From NCBI RefSeq assembly GCF_000247815.1, contig NC_021678.1, positions 7,708,874-7,772,873 on the forward strand: a stretch of 64,000 nt of DNA. The letters run 5' to 3'. Below are positions 1 through 10,491 of this stretch, in pieces. This stretch comes from Ficedula albicollis. Lineage: Eukaryota; Chordata; Aves; Passeriformes; Muscicapidae. Under the pieces are notes generated by a model. That model did no database searches. It was given only the letters and a program-made list of their open reading frames with translations, and was not told the DNA's origin. The position numbers and the translations under genes are program-made. Each line of letters opens with the position of its first letter. Position 1 is the first letter of the stretch.

Positions 1-1187
1 CCCTCTTTGGGCACACGAGCATGGCTTGTTCCTGCCTGCGCCTTCAGGGCTTTCTCCTTGCAGAATGTCCAGCCTCCCTGGACTCCTCTGCCCCTCAGGA
101 CAGTGCCCAGGGAGCCTCTCAACCAGCGTGGCTGGACTGTCTCACCCGGGGCAGCCCCTCCATCCTGGATGGACCTTTGGTCATTGTCCCGGCCCCAGAG
201 GTGCAGGGCCTGCACCGTGTTGTGTAGAGGGAGCCGGGAAGGTGAGATGGGCCAGGAGAGGATTCCCCTGGTGCCTCGAGCAGGGATCTGTTTCCATTTC
301 CCTGTTACCTCTGCCAGCCCCGGTGCCACTGCCTGGTTCTGGCACTGCCAGCAGCTCAAGAGCTGCACGACCTCCCTCTGGTCACCATGTGCCATGTTCT
401 GGCTACAGCTCACTGAACAGTGGAAACCACGGCTGGATTCTTATCGGGGCGGCCAATAAGGACAAAGGCCAAATCTTGGAGGAGGAAGCTGCCTGCCTTC
501 CTGCTTGATCCAGCTTGGACATCTCTCCCTGCTCCCTCTCGTGCATCAATTCTTTGGGGTCTTCCCCAGATGCAGAGGTGCATTCCCACAGCTGTTGCTC
601 CCCTGGTGTTGTCTGTGCCCTTCTGTCTGCCTGTGCCCAGCAGCTGGCCTGGGCTGGTGCTGCAGGTACAACGAGCATCACCTGGCGCCACCAGTCACCT
701 CCCTGCTGCTCAGCACTTGGGCTTCCCTTCCAGGCCCCTGCTTCACCTGCAACGTGTTTTCCCACTCCAACGAGACCTTCCTGGATATCTCTTTGCATTT
801 CCAAGTCAGAAGATTTGCAGTAGTGTTTCTAAGACCTCCCAAGACCCCTGTAGCTTACTAGGGTCAAGACTTTTGTGTTTCATATGTCTGCTGCAGGCAC
901 AAGAGCCCTGGAGGGTTGGTGGGAAGGGGAATGACCGGTGTCCTCCTGCAGGGGCCATGGCACTGGTGTCCCCATGGTGCTGGCTTGGAGCTGCACAAGC
1001 AGCACTGTCCCCTCTGCACCCCTGAGGTTTCCACCTGCTCCTCCTTCCCCTTGCCCTCCCTCACACCTGCCTGGCTCCACTGCATGGAGCCCGATGCCTG
1101 CATTGCTCTACCTCCTGCTGACGGGCTGCTGTCATTGAGCAGAACCGTCTTCTCCAGGAGGTTTAGTGCGCAGGCACGAAACGCACC
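1..1187. other. GC-rich region, no gene recognised
   Basis: This stretch is GC-rich compared with the rest of the window. Open frames of about 60-200 codons overlap on both strands, none has a recognisable domain, and no frame stands out, as expected for GC-rich DNA with few stop codons. A pyrimidine-rich AG near 740 is followed by a short frame with the motif FTCNVFSHSNETF, which looks slightly exon-like, but no donor or homology supports it. It could be an intergenic flank or the 3' part of an unrecognised upstream gene. Confidence 0.4.
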
Positions 1188-1935
1188 TGTCCTGGTTCTA
1201 AGGACAGGATCTGCCAATAAAGGCAGGAGCTTCTCTTTGAAATGGAGAATGTGAACCCCCTCCCTCCAAATTATTATAAATTTGAAATTAAGGGACTTTC
1301 AGGCAACGAGATGGGAATTATTAATAACAGTTCTTTACTGGGAAAATAGAAATACAGTATTACAAAAAAAACCCAAAAAACAAAAAACCAAAAACCAATC
1401 CCAACCCTGACAGCGTCAGAATACAACCTGACACCCTGTCAGTCAGGGTGTTGGTAGCAGTCAGATCAAATGGTGGCTACAGTCCCCCTGCAGTGGCAGG
1501 CGTGGTTCAGCTGAAGCAGTGCTCCTGTAGAAGGGTGCAGCCTTCCTCCAGAAGTCCAGGGATGATGTGGAAGGGTCCGGCTTCTCCTCTGGAATCCAGT
1601 GGAAAAATGGATAACCTGCTCTCCAAAGCTATGGTTTTATCTAGGTAGGAAAGGATTGGTTCCTCCCCCTGGCTGGAGCATCTCCCAGTGGGATGATGGA
1701 ATTTTATCAGTCATACAGTGGGACTTAGTGGGCCAGCAGCAGATGATATCTTCCTGGAGGGAGGATGGGTTGCGGAAAAGATAAAAACGATTGCCCCATC
1801 TTGTCTGAAAGATGGCCCATTAGCAGACAATAGTGCCACGAAGATAAGGAATCACTGCCCCACCCAGCTATCAACAGACCGTGATAGAATACACATTTCT
1901 GGGCACATCCACCCTACACAGCACCTTTGTCTAAT
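1188..1935 (-). mobile_element. Endogenous retrovirus LTR, antisense (passerine ERV family)
   Basis: From about 1188 the sequence follows the layout I recall for abundant passerine retroviral LTRs read on the reverse strand: a block ending in GGCAGGAGCTTCTC, then AACCCCCTCCCTCCAAATTA, an A/C-rich stretch, CAACCTGACACCCTGT and GTCAGGGTGTTGGTAGCAGT. The far end near 1900 has GATAGAATACACATTTC. The element lies about 1.6 kb upstream of the LHCGR start codon and points away from it. No gag, pol or env frame adjoins it, so it is probably a solo or truncated LTR. The family assignment is from memory and the boundaries are approximate. Confidence 0.65.
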
Positions 1936-1960
1936 ATGGCTCAGCGAAATGCTCATGAGG

Positions 1961-2589
1961 TTAGAGAGAGACGGGGGGAGATCCCTCCGTGGTCACCGTC
2001 AGGGACACAACAGGCAGAACATGGGGACAGGAATTACATCTATTGCCAACAAAATCAGGGCAGGATAACGAGAAGCAAAAGAAATTTCAACAAGACTTGT
2101 AGCCCCATACTAAAACCTGGCCACACAACCCAAATAAAAATGGGAATGGCTTCACAGTGACAGAGAGCAGGGTTAGATCGTGTGTTCGGGAGCAATTCTC
2201 GCCTGTGGGGGCGGGGGGACCATGGCACAGGATGCCAGAGCAGCAGTGGCTGCCCCTGGATCCCTGGAATTGTCCAAGGCCGGGCTGCACAGGCCTTGGA
2301 GCAGCCTGGCATAGTGGAAGGTGTCCCTGCCCACGGCAGGGCTGGGACTGGCTCATCCTTAAGCCCTTTCCAAAGCCATCCATTCCAAGATTCCGTGGAT
2401 TCATGGCTCTGAGGCAGAGTCATTTGGTGACGGCACCGCCCGAGCTCCGGCTTGCTGCAAGCTCTGACGCCAGCCAGCGCCACGGTGACACGAGCGTTGC
2501 TGCAGTGAGGTGAGAAGGACCACTGTGACATTGGCAGCACCACTGTGACACAGGAACTGCCACAGCCGCACCTCAGGGCTGCGTCCCAG
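1961..2589. repeat. Duplicated 629-bp block, copy A (LHCGR upstream flank)
   Basis: This block recurs 922 bp downstream at 2883-3511. The first ~145 bp differ at about six positions, while the remaining ~480 bp look identical by eye. It contains a CR1 tail at 2230-2407 and a GC-rich segment at 2410-2589 that matches the sequence directly before the LHCGR start codon. Copy A is followed by unrelated sequence and no coding exon. It could be a real duplication or an assembly duplicate. Confidence 0.9.
2230..2407 (+). mobile_element. CR1 LINE 3'-end fragment (copy A)
   Basis: The order of motifs matches the sense strand of avian CR1 3' ends: TGCCCCTGGATCCCTGGAAT, then TAGTGGAAGGTGTCCCTGCC, then GGCAGGG, a CTTTCCAAAGCCATCCATTC segment, and a degraded terminal ATTCNNTGGATTCATGG where CR1 carries its ATTCTATGR tail. 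The fragment is heavily 5'-truncated, as is usual for CR1, and has no coding capacity. Confidence 0.8.
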
Positions 2590-2882
2590 TAAAAGGTCTC
2601 AGATGCAGAGTAGAAGTAAGAGTTCTGGTAAAGGTGGAAAAACACAGTCCTAGACATTAGTGTTTCCGTGGACATTCCAGGAACACAGTTTCAGACAGAA
2701 TACAACTAAAGTAAGAATATTGCTTGCATTTTTAAAATGCATTAAATAGACCATATGTGTAGTTTATACGTAACAGGCATGCTAAGAAACTAGAATAATA
2801 ATAAGTTAAGTAGTAGTTGTTGAAGTTTTTATCTTAGCTTGTTGGGAAGATTCTATAAAAGAACATGCATTAGGAAGCTAGT
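2590..2882. other. Unique spacer between duplicated blocks
   Basis: This AT-rich spacer of about 293 bp separates the two copies of the 629-bp block and is not itself duplicated. It has TATAAAAG near 2856 but no clear LTR ends, coding frame or other recognised feature. Confidence 0.5.
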
Positions 2883-3511
2883 TTAGAGAGAGACAGGGTG
2901 AGATCCCTCCGTGGTCACCATCAGGGACACAACAGGCGGAACATGGGGACAGTAATTACATCTATTGCCAACAAAATCAGGGCAGGATAACGAGAAGCAA
3001 AGGAAATTTCAACAAGACTTGTAGCCCCATACTAAAACCTGGCCACACAACCCAAATAAAAATGGGAATGGCTTCACAGTGACAGAGAGCAGGGTTAGAT
3101 CGTGTGTTCGGGAGCAATTCTCGCCTGTGGGGGCGGGGGGACCATGGCACAGGATGCCAGAGCAGCAGTGGCTGCCCCTGGATCCCTGGAATTGTCCAAG
3201 GCCGGGCTGCACAGGCCTTGGAGCAGCCTGGCATAGTGGAAGGTGTCCCTGCCCACGGCAGGGCTGGGACTGGCTCATCCTTAAGCCCTTTCCAAAGCCA
3301 TCCATTCCAAGATTCCGTGGATTCATGGCTCTGAGGCAGAGTCATTTGGTGACGGCACCGCCCGAGCTCCGGCTTGCTGCAAGCTCTGACGCCAGCCAGC
3401 GCCACGGTGACACGAGCGTTGCTGCAGTGAGGTGAGAAGGACCACTGTGACATTGGCAGCACCACTGTGACACAGGAACTGCCACAGCCGCACCTCAGGG
3501 CTGCGTCCCAG
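2883..3511. repeat. Duplicated 629-bp block, copy B (adjacent to LHCGR exon 1)
   Basis: This is the second copy of the block at 1961-2589. It ends 26 bp before the start codon at 3538, so it contains essentially the whole proximal promoter region of the gene. It includes the CR1 fragment at 3152-3329 and a GC box, GGGGGCGGGGGG, near 3128-3140. Confidence 0.9.
3152..3329 (+). mobile_element. CR1 LINE 3'-end fragment (copy B)
   Basis: This is the counterpart of the CR1 tail at 2230-2407, carried by the block duplication. It lies 208-386 bp upstream of the LHCGR start codon, so this part of the upstream flank is derived from a retrotransposon. Confidence 0.8.
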
Positions 3512-3537
3512 GCGACTGCAGCCAGTCCTGCCTCGCC
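3330..3537 (+). promoter_or_regulatory. LHCGR: Putative TATA-less LHCGR promoter and 5' UTR
   Basis: The 200 bp before the start codon are GC-rich and CpG-containing, and no TATA box is apparent. ACCACTGTGACA occurs twice, at 3441-3452 and 3461-3472, and GGTGAC also recurs at about 3348 and 3406. Mammalian LHCGR promoters are known to be TATA-less, with Sp1 sites and nuclear-receptor direct repeats; any equivalence here is inference. The start codon context GCCATGG is a strong Kozak match. Confidence 0.5.
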
Positions 3538-3731
3538 ATGGACCTGGTGACGCGTCTGGTGCGCGCCCTGCTCCTGCTGGCCCTGCTGCTGGCCGTGCTC
3601 CCCTGCCCAGGAGTGGCCAAGGAGCTCTGCCCAGAGCCCTGCCACTGCCCACAGCATGGGCATCTGGACTGCCAGGACATGGGCCTGGCCACCGTGCCCC
3701 CGGCCAGCCGCCACTGGCCCCTCGCCGTCCT
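3538..3731 (+). CDS. LHCGR: LH/choriogonadotropin receptor, exon 1 (signal peptide and LRRNT cap)
   Basis: This first coding exon of a leucine-rich-repeat receptor encodes 64 codons plus two bases. Residues 1-27 form a signal peptide: a short basic start, a leucine-rich core at 10-21, and a likely cleavage after GVA. The LRRNT cap follows with cysteines at 31, 35, 37 and 45, spaced CX3CXCX7C within ELCPEPCHC. That spacing and the CPEPC motif match LHCGR; FSHR and TSHR have four residues between the first two cysteines. The exon ends at a consensus GTGAGT donor at 3732-3737 in phase 2, the phase typical of glycoprotein hormone receptor LRR introns. LHCGR is a plasma-membrane Gs-coupled receptor that binds luteinizing hormone in gonads. 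ATG 3538 is chosen for its Kozak context and the signal peptide. The C-terminal part (VPPASRHWPLAVL) is less like mammalian LHCGR, so another LGR-type receptor is the main alternative. The remaining exons are not seen. Confidence 0.72.
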
Positions 3732-4529
3732 GTGAGTCCCGCCGCCCCACAGAGCCCTGCAGCTGCCCCTCCTTGGCTCCCTGCTGCTGCAAACCCCAAG
3801 TGGGACACCCGGGACTCCCTGGCCACAGACAGGGGGGCTTTGGGGCCTGAGCTCAGCAGGAGGCTGAAGGCAGGCTGGGCACGCTGGGGAAATCTGTGTG
3901 GCGGAGCGTCCCTGCTTCCCGCCCGGGGCCGGGCACCTCTCTGTGCCCTAGGTCAGGGTCTGGGCGGTAAGGGAGGCTTCAATATAAACCTGTGGCATTT
4001 AAGATGCAAATCTCAATTTTGTGTTCTGAAGATTAAATTTTTTTTTTTTTCACAGCCTTCTAAATATGTGCTATGGAGAGTCTAAGTCAGTTAAGACTTA
4101 GTAATTTTTTTAGTTCCATATCATGGGTAAATAATTTTTGATGCTGCTGTGTTTAAGGTACAGCAGGAGTCCGTGTAGGTCACAGAGTTGCCAAGGGAAG
4201 GAGGACACTCGGGACAGCAAATGTCACGTTTTTTCCACATAGGAGAATTGAAATATTTCACAAGGAGACCCATCACAAACTAACCAATTAATAGATATAT
4301 TATGACCTCTTTTACCAGTTTTGAGTTTCTGCCTCTCTGAGAGAGCAATCTTTTGTCTGCTTACTTCAGTTTCTGCAGTGTGGAGTCTGAGGCTGCTCCT
4401 CACCACTGTTTCAAGAACTTACACAGCAAGTGCCTTCTTTTCCTCTAAACTCAGCCTACTGGTTAAGCAGGTATTGGGCCTTCTGCATCTGTAAGGTGAA
4501 ATGTCTTCCAGGATACTTCAGGGAATTTC
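3732..4529 (+). other. Start of putative LHCGR intron 1
   Basis: The sequence begins with the GTGAGT donor. The first 240 bp remain GC-rich, then composition falls to AT-rich with a T run near 4029-4050. Frames that read through the donor lose any LRR similarity at once, which supports real splicing here. No other feature is seen. Confidence 0.5.
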
Positions 4530-4577
4530 ACATAGTCACAGAATATCCTGAATTGGATGGGGCCCACAAGAATCCAT
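4530..4577 (-). mobile_element. Short CR1 LINE fragment, antisense
   Basis: TCACAGAATATCCTGAATTG followed by GGGCCCACAAGAATCC resembles the reverse strand of an avian CR1 3' tail, where a TCACAGAATATCCTGAGTTGG-like start leads into GGGACCCACAAGGATC. Only about 48 bp can be recognised; the rest has decayed or was never inserted. Confidence 0.55.
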
Positions 4578-4994
4578 ACAATAAGAGGAAGGTAACCCTG
4601 TTTTTTTAATAGCAATAGTCAATTGGTAGATTAAATCTACGGTAGCTATGGGAAGCTGGCTCTTATAAGGAGCATTTATAGCCCGTTTACCCTGTTCCTG
4701 AGGAAGCTCTGTGCTGACACAAGCGTGGCTGTTCTAAAGGAATTACAAGCGTCTCTATAAAGTGGGCAGGGAGGTCAGTAAATGAGTGGGAACTATTGCA
4801 GGTACCATATGAATTTTGTGCTGGCCTCCCCTAAATAGTTACCTTCAGAAAAGATTAAGTTTTGTCATATAGCCCAGTAAAAAAAAAACAAACAAACAGG
4901 ATGAATTTTCCAAGTCAGAGACTGTCAGAGACAGGGAAACTGATATACTGGACAAAATAATACAGATTTATTCACACAGACATGGGGGAGAAAA
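4578..4994. other. Noncoding, nothing recognised
   Basis: This is AT-rich sequence with a short A run and CAAA repeats at about 4879-4900. Parts may belong to the retroelement relic that follows, but no motif proves it. Confidence 0.4.
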
Positions 4995-5560
4995 TCCCAT
5001 GAGTTTATTTATCATCAGGTGGTATTTGACTATGTCTCTTAGCATAATTGTACTAGAAGATTGTAGAGTTCAGCAGCTGGTGGTTTGTACTAAATCTGCT
5101 TTTGCTAGCCATGGTAAGTCCGACATAATTGTGTCAGACAACAAGCTCCCATTATGGTTTGTACTAAATCTGCTTTTGCTAGCCACGGTAAGTCTGACAT
5201 AATTGTGTCAGACAACAAGCTCCCATTTTATGAGCATATGCTTAAGCCACTGCAATGAATTATGGCACAACATATCCCCATTATCCTCAGTCTAACTCGT
5301 TGATTGAAAACAAAATAATAAAGTGTCTACTAAAATGGCAATGGGGGTCAGACCCTGACCCATATTTAATGTTGTTAAATTACCAAATGACATCAGTGGA
5401 GCGTGGGTTGTCATCTGCTGACATCTTGTTCAATAGAAAACTGAAAACAGGGTTGTCTGGGCTGCTGGAAGTGTATGTCAGAGTCAGTGGATACTTGTAG
5501 ACATGCAGAGTGATAGATAAGATAAAACAACAATACCCGGTGTGATTTAAGGGCCCAGAA
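4995..5560 (+). pseudogene. Ty3/gypsy-like integrase relic
   Basis: Two frames together resemble the catalytic core of a retroelement integrase. The first (4999-5202) contains CTKSAFASHGKSDIIVSDN, matching the region around the second catalytic Asp (SDN). The second (5255-5500) contains TYPHYPQSNSLIEN, matching the conserved YPQSNGxAE block with the catalytic Glu, then DPYLMLLNYQ and LSSADILFNRKL, typical of the downstream segment. The first catalytic Asp and the zinc-binding N-terminus are not identified. A 74-bp tandem duplication repeats the SDN block out of frame, and a further frame change separates the blocks, so no intact protein is possible. No LTRs, gag or reverse transcriptase were found nearby. 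The motif style fits Ty3/gypsy better than a bird retrovirus. This is an old, dead insertion in the putative intron. Confidence 0.65.
5081..5228. repeat. 74-bp tandem duplication inside integrase relic
   Basis: Copies at 5081-5154 and 5155-5228 begin TGGTTTGTACTAAATCTGCT and differ at only a few positions. The period is not a multiple of three, so the duplication itself shifts the integrase frame. It probably arose after the element was already inactive. Confidence 0.9.
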
Positions 5561-5596
5561 GCTGCAGCCACCTCACAAAAATGAAGCCGTGCATGT

Positions 5597-5667
5597 CTGT
5601 GCTGGGAAGCTGTGGCTGCAAACAGCACGGAATGACTGTGCTGGGAAGCTGTGGCTGCAAACAGCAC
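5597..5667. repeat. 39-bp tandem duplication
   Basis: CTGTGCTGGGAAGCTGTGGC starts at 5597 and again at 5636. The second copy matches for about 32 bp. Confidence 0.85.
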
Positions 5668-6198
5668 AGTTGTCAAAATATGTAGCCTAATCTAGTCACT
5701 TCTAAATGTGTGTGCCATCACTCAGGTGTGTGCTGGGGAGAACTAGGTGAGCCTCTTCCAACCCCAGCAGGCAGGAGATACAATGAACTGGTGCCACAGA
5801 GTCAAAAACTCCAAGGGACTGCAATGAACAGGGTCTAGAACAAAACCAGAACAGTCGAAATCAAAAAATAAAAAGGAAGTTGTGCTTTTTTCTCATGGAG
5901 TCAAGGCAACCCCAGTCTGAAGGGGATGACTGTGTGGTCTGATGGCTGTGACTGCACTCCTCTGGAAACAGCTCCGTGTCATTCCAGGAGAGCCATGCCC
6001 AGCTCCTATCAGGTGCATCCTCCCTCTGCCACGTCTTTTCATTACTGGGTGATGCTTGTTCCTTACCTTCAGAGGAGTTCTTTATTGTAGTGGCTGTTTC
6101 AGCTCATAGGAAATGGCATTTTCTTCTCTTTCTTTGGAGTCTGCTTTGTGCAATGGAGAATCAAACATTGAATTTAATCATAATATATATTCTCTTGG
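5668..6198. other. Noncoding, nothing recognised
   Basis: This is mixed-composition DNA between the integrase relic and the 0.5-kb duplication. There are short frames only and no motif. Confidence 0.45.
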
Positions 6199-7223
6199 AA
6201 ACAATGGCTAATCTGTATATTTAAGTATGGCATCGTTTCCTTTTCTGTCCTCCATTCTCCCACAAAAAGAAAAGGAGATTCTCAGGCCTGTCATGGGGGT
6301 TGAATTGTCAGCTTTTGACCTCTTTAAGGTTAGATTATTCTTTGGGTTAAATTCTTCTTCGTAACCTCATACTTTGGAATAATATGCTATATAAAATTTA
6401 GGGACAAAATTGAACCTTTAAGATGCAGTGATCATTCATTAGATATTAGATATTTCATTCCTTTCTCAAAAGCAAGCCCTCCAGTATATTCCTTGGGGCT
6501 TTTTGTTGTTTGTTTTGGGGTTCATTATTTTGTTTGTTTGTTTGTTTGTTTGTTTGTTTTTATTTTGTGGTTTTGTGGTTTTTGTTTTGTTTTGTTTTGT
6601 TTTTCCTGAGCAAGTGTTTATTTTCAGTACCTGGAGATATAAAAAAGAGAAGGAAGGAAAGAAAGCAAATAGATGAGACAGATCTTAAGGCATACAAGTG
6701 GTTTTGTGGTTTTTGTTTTGTTTAAACAATGGCTAATCTGTATATTTAAGTATGGCATCGTTTCCTTTTCTGTCCTCCATTCTCCCACAAAAAGAAAAGG
6801 AGATTCTCAGGCCTGTCATGGAGGTTGAATTGTCAGCTTTTGACCTCTTTAAGGTTAGATTATTCTTTGGGTTAAATTCTTCTTCGTAACCTCATACTTT
6901 GGAATAATATGCTATATAAAATTTAGGGACAAAATTGAACCTTTAAGATGCAGTGATCATTCATTAGATATTAGATATTTCATTCCTTTCTCAAAAGCAA
7001 GCCCTCCAGTATATTCCTTGGGGCTTTTTGTTGTTTGTTTTGGGGTTCATTATTTTGTTTGTTTGTTTGTTTGTTTGTTTGTTTTGATTTTGTGGTTTTG
7101 TGGTTTTTGTTTTGTTTTGTTTTGTTTTTTCTGAGCAAGTGTTTATTTTCAGTACCTGGAGATATAAAAAAGAGAAGGAAGGAAAGAAAGCAAATAGATG
7201 AGACAGATCTTAAGGCATACAAG
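6199..7223. repeat. 500-bp tandem duplication (period 525)
   Basis: Copy 1 (6199-6698) and copy 2 (6724-7223) start at AAACAATGGCTAATCTG and end at GGCATACAAG. About three differences are visible. Each contains a (TTTG)n tract (6528-6560 and 7053-7085) followed by a T/G-rich tract. The 25-bp joint at 6699-6723 is a fragment of that T/G-rich tract, which points to a junction formed within low-complexity sequence. Short frames inside reflect the T/G tract, not genes. Confidence 0.93.
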
Positions 7224-9867
7224 CATGCAGTCCATGAGGTTAATGGATGCACCAGCATCCTGCCTAGCTGTGCTAGATCACTGACACTGTCTCAATGGTG
7301 CCATCTGAGAGTTCTGGGACATCAACTTCCTTTAAGAAATACCCCTACTCACCACTGACCTTCTTTTTTGAACATAACGTTAGAGGATAACCTAGAGGAC
7401 AGAAGGTAATGGATGGGAGCCAATTTAATCTGAGCAGTTGTGAGTGTTGGATGAAGCTGCTCTGACTGCATGTTGACTTTCCAGGTAGTGTCAAGGTACA
7501 AAGTTTTGTTCAGATTTCAAAACTGCCATCAGTTCAAATTGCTGTGACAACACATCGAGTCAAGTGAGGATGTTCCAAGCCTTTCCCTTAGCCATTCTGA
7601 CACAGCTGCTATTTAGCATCCCCAAATGCTGGTGCTCATTTCTTGGTCAAATCAATCTGAGTTTCAGGTGTGACAGAAATGCCATACAGGATACTAATAT
7701 TTTTGTTGCAGTTGGTTTTTCCTATTTCCCCTTTAAATCATGACTTAGAAAACCTCTTTTAAAATGCAGCTGTGTTCTACTTCATGCCATGCTGGTGTAG
7801 CTTCATTAATTTAATGTTGCTCATCCTTATTTCTGGTTTAGTATCAAAAGAATACAGCTAATTATTTTTGGAACACAGAAACAATTCTTAACAGGCCACA
7901 CTTGCCTCTAGCATATACTCTCAACTCAAACTAAATATGTTTTGATATCTAAAAGAGTAATTAAGAAAAAGTTCCTTTGTTATATATCTCCATTTTATTG
8001 GTGTTTGAAAATGCTAATGGTGTAATATATCATAAAAGAATAACTTAATTGTGCTTGGAGTCCAACAGAATATAAATAATACAGGTTTTCTCTACAAAAT
8101 TAAGTAGTTTATTAAAATATCAATGTATTAACCAGAGATCACTGAGTTGTTTAGTAGCTATTGTGGGAGAGATCTGAGAGTTTATTGCTTAAATTATCAA
8201 CTTTCCCCTAGTGATGACTACTGCTCTTAGGAGGGAGAAGTAAAAATATTTTTTTGTCTTTTATATATAATTTTCCAATGAGTATAAATTGTTTTATAGC
8301 TAATAGTTATAAGTACTAGTGATTAAAAATAGTGGGGTATAAAGTCAGATTCTTTCAAGAGTAATATACTTTTTAGGGTGGAAGCATATGTAAGCATATT
8401 TCAGAATATCTGAAAAAAAGATGAAAATTTGTGAAAATACAAATCTTAATTACTTGAATAATGTATTTTCATGTGCCTGTGATCTCTAGTGCCAACTGCT
8501 TGACAAACCTCATGTCATATAGAAGATTCCATATGTAATATAATTGGTTTCAACTACAAACTGCCCACACAGGGAATGAAATGTGCTTGGTGCTCTTTTG
8601 GAAGAGGCCCCACATTGCAGAGATGATGGTTTTGGTCCAGCAATGCAGTTTTTTGCTCATGCCTTCAGCTCACAAGTGAACCCCTACTCACAGGTGTAAC
8701 TCATGTCTAATACCTGTTTTAGGTTTCTTGTCTTAGGACCTATTCCAAAAATATCTTCTAGCAACCACTAATTTGGGTATCTCTCTTCAATCCAGTCCCC
8801 AGTTAATAAATCTCCAAGTAATTTTGGTTGCTTGCTTCTCTTTGAGACATGTCAAGATATTGTTAGGGAGAAAAGGTCCACACTGATGGGTTGTGTGGTC
8901 CTGTGAGCATCATTTCCCCAGAGCACTCCTGAGAGGTCCTTAGTGCTCCGATGTGTGACCACAGGTGACCACAGTGTTTCTCTGCCTCCCCTTCCCCTCA
9001 AAGATATTAAACTCTGCTTTCTTCTCTCCAGACTTCCAGTCCTCATTTCTCTGGGTTCCTCTGCTCTCTGTAAGGAGCAAAGTTGGCCAGGGACCTTGTG
9101 TTTTCCAAGCTACCATCTGTTGCCAGATGGCATCCTATTGCTCACCTTCGCTACAAAGTGACAGTAGATGTCACTTCTTTGCTTATTACATGGTGACTAG
9201 GATGTGGAAATCACCCTCACACAGCATTTGAGGGAGTGAGAATCATGGAGAGCTTAATAGTCCTGATGTGGGATCCCACAGAGATAACACAAAAGAAAAC
9301 AAAAAATTCCTGGGGGAATTTACTAAGTGTGGCTTAGGGAATGGGAGAAGGCTCCGGGGCACAGAGGAAAAAACCATCAGGCTGGAAATAATGGGGTTAC
9401 AAGAATAAGAAAAGATGAGCCTGATGTGACAGAGAAGACACGTCAGCTTTGACTGCTTGGACAAGCAGAAATTTCTAATAGCTTTTGGCTTTTTCCATTT
9501 GCAGGTTTTCAATGCAGCACTCTGTAAACAAGTGGTTAAACCAGCAGTGCAATAAATACTTTTCAAGTTACAGATGAAAATCTTCATCTTTCCAGGACAG
9601 AGAGCCTCCTGCACTGATGGAACCATGGGATCTAAAAATAACAAATACTTTGTTCCCTGCTGTTCTTGGAGGGAGCCAACAAGGAAAAGCTCTTTTGCTT
9701 TGCCTAAAAACGGGTAGCACGTCTCACAGTTGTCTAGGGAAAGGAGAAGGAAGAGAAAAAAAGATGGCATTTGCATTTTAACTGCAGACAGGGGAAACAG
9801 ATGTTGGCAGAGTTGCGTACTCAGAAGTACGGGGCTGTTCAGGCAAAGTTGCCGAGGTTTTCAGTCC
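7224..9867. other. AT-rich noncoding DNA, nothing recognised
   Basis: This is about 2.6 kb of AT-rich sequence. A 177-codon antisense frame at 9243-9776 has no recognisable domain and no conserved-looking composition, and it is treated as chance. No transposon end, tRNA or other RNA gene was seen. Confidence 0.45.
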
Positions 9868-9884
9868 TTTTTTTTTTTTTTTTC
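9868..9884. repeat. T17 homopolymer upstream of G run
   Basis: A T run of 17 bases lies 59 bp before the first long G run. The other two long G runs also have T runs next to them. Confidence 0.9.
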
Positions 9885-9943
9885 CAGAGGGGAAAGAAGG
9901 GCTCTTTGTTTTGTTTTTGTGTTTACTCAGAAGGGACAGCACT

Positions 9944-10491
<548 letters not shown>

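Noticed and set aside
741..808. Exon-like segment with the motif FTCNVFSHSNETF
   Set aside because: A plausible acceptor precedes it, but there is no convincing donor, family match or partner exon.
2055..3826. Antisense frames of 206 and 271 codons across the duplicated block and exon 1
   Set aside because: They run through CR1 sequence and antisense to the signal-peptide exon, repeat each other because the DNA is duplicated, and have no domain.
9243..9776. 177-codon antisense frame
   Set aside because: No recognisable domain, no splice context, and composition like surrounding intron sequence.
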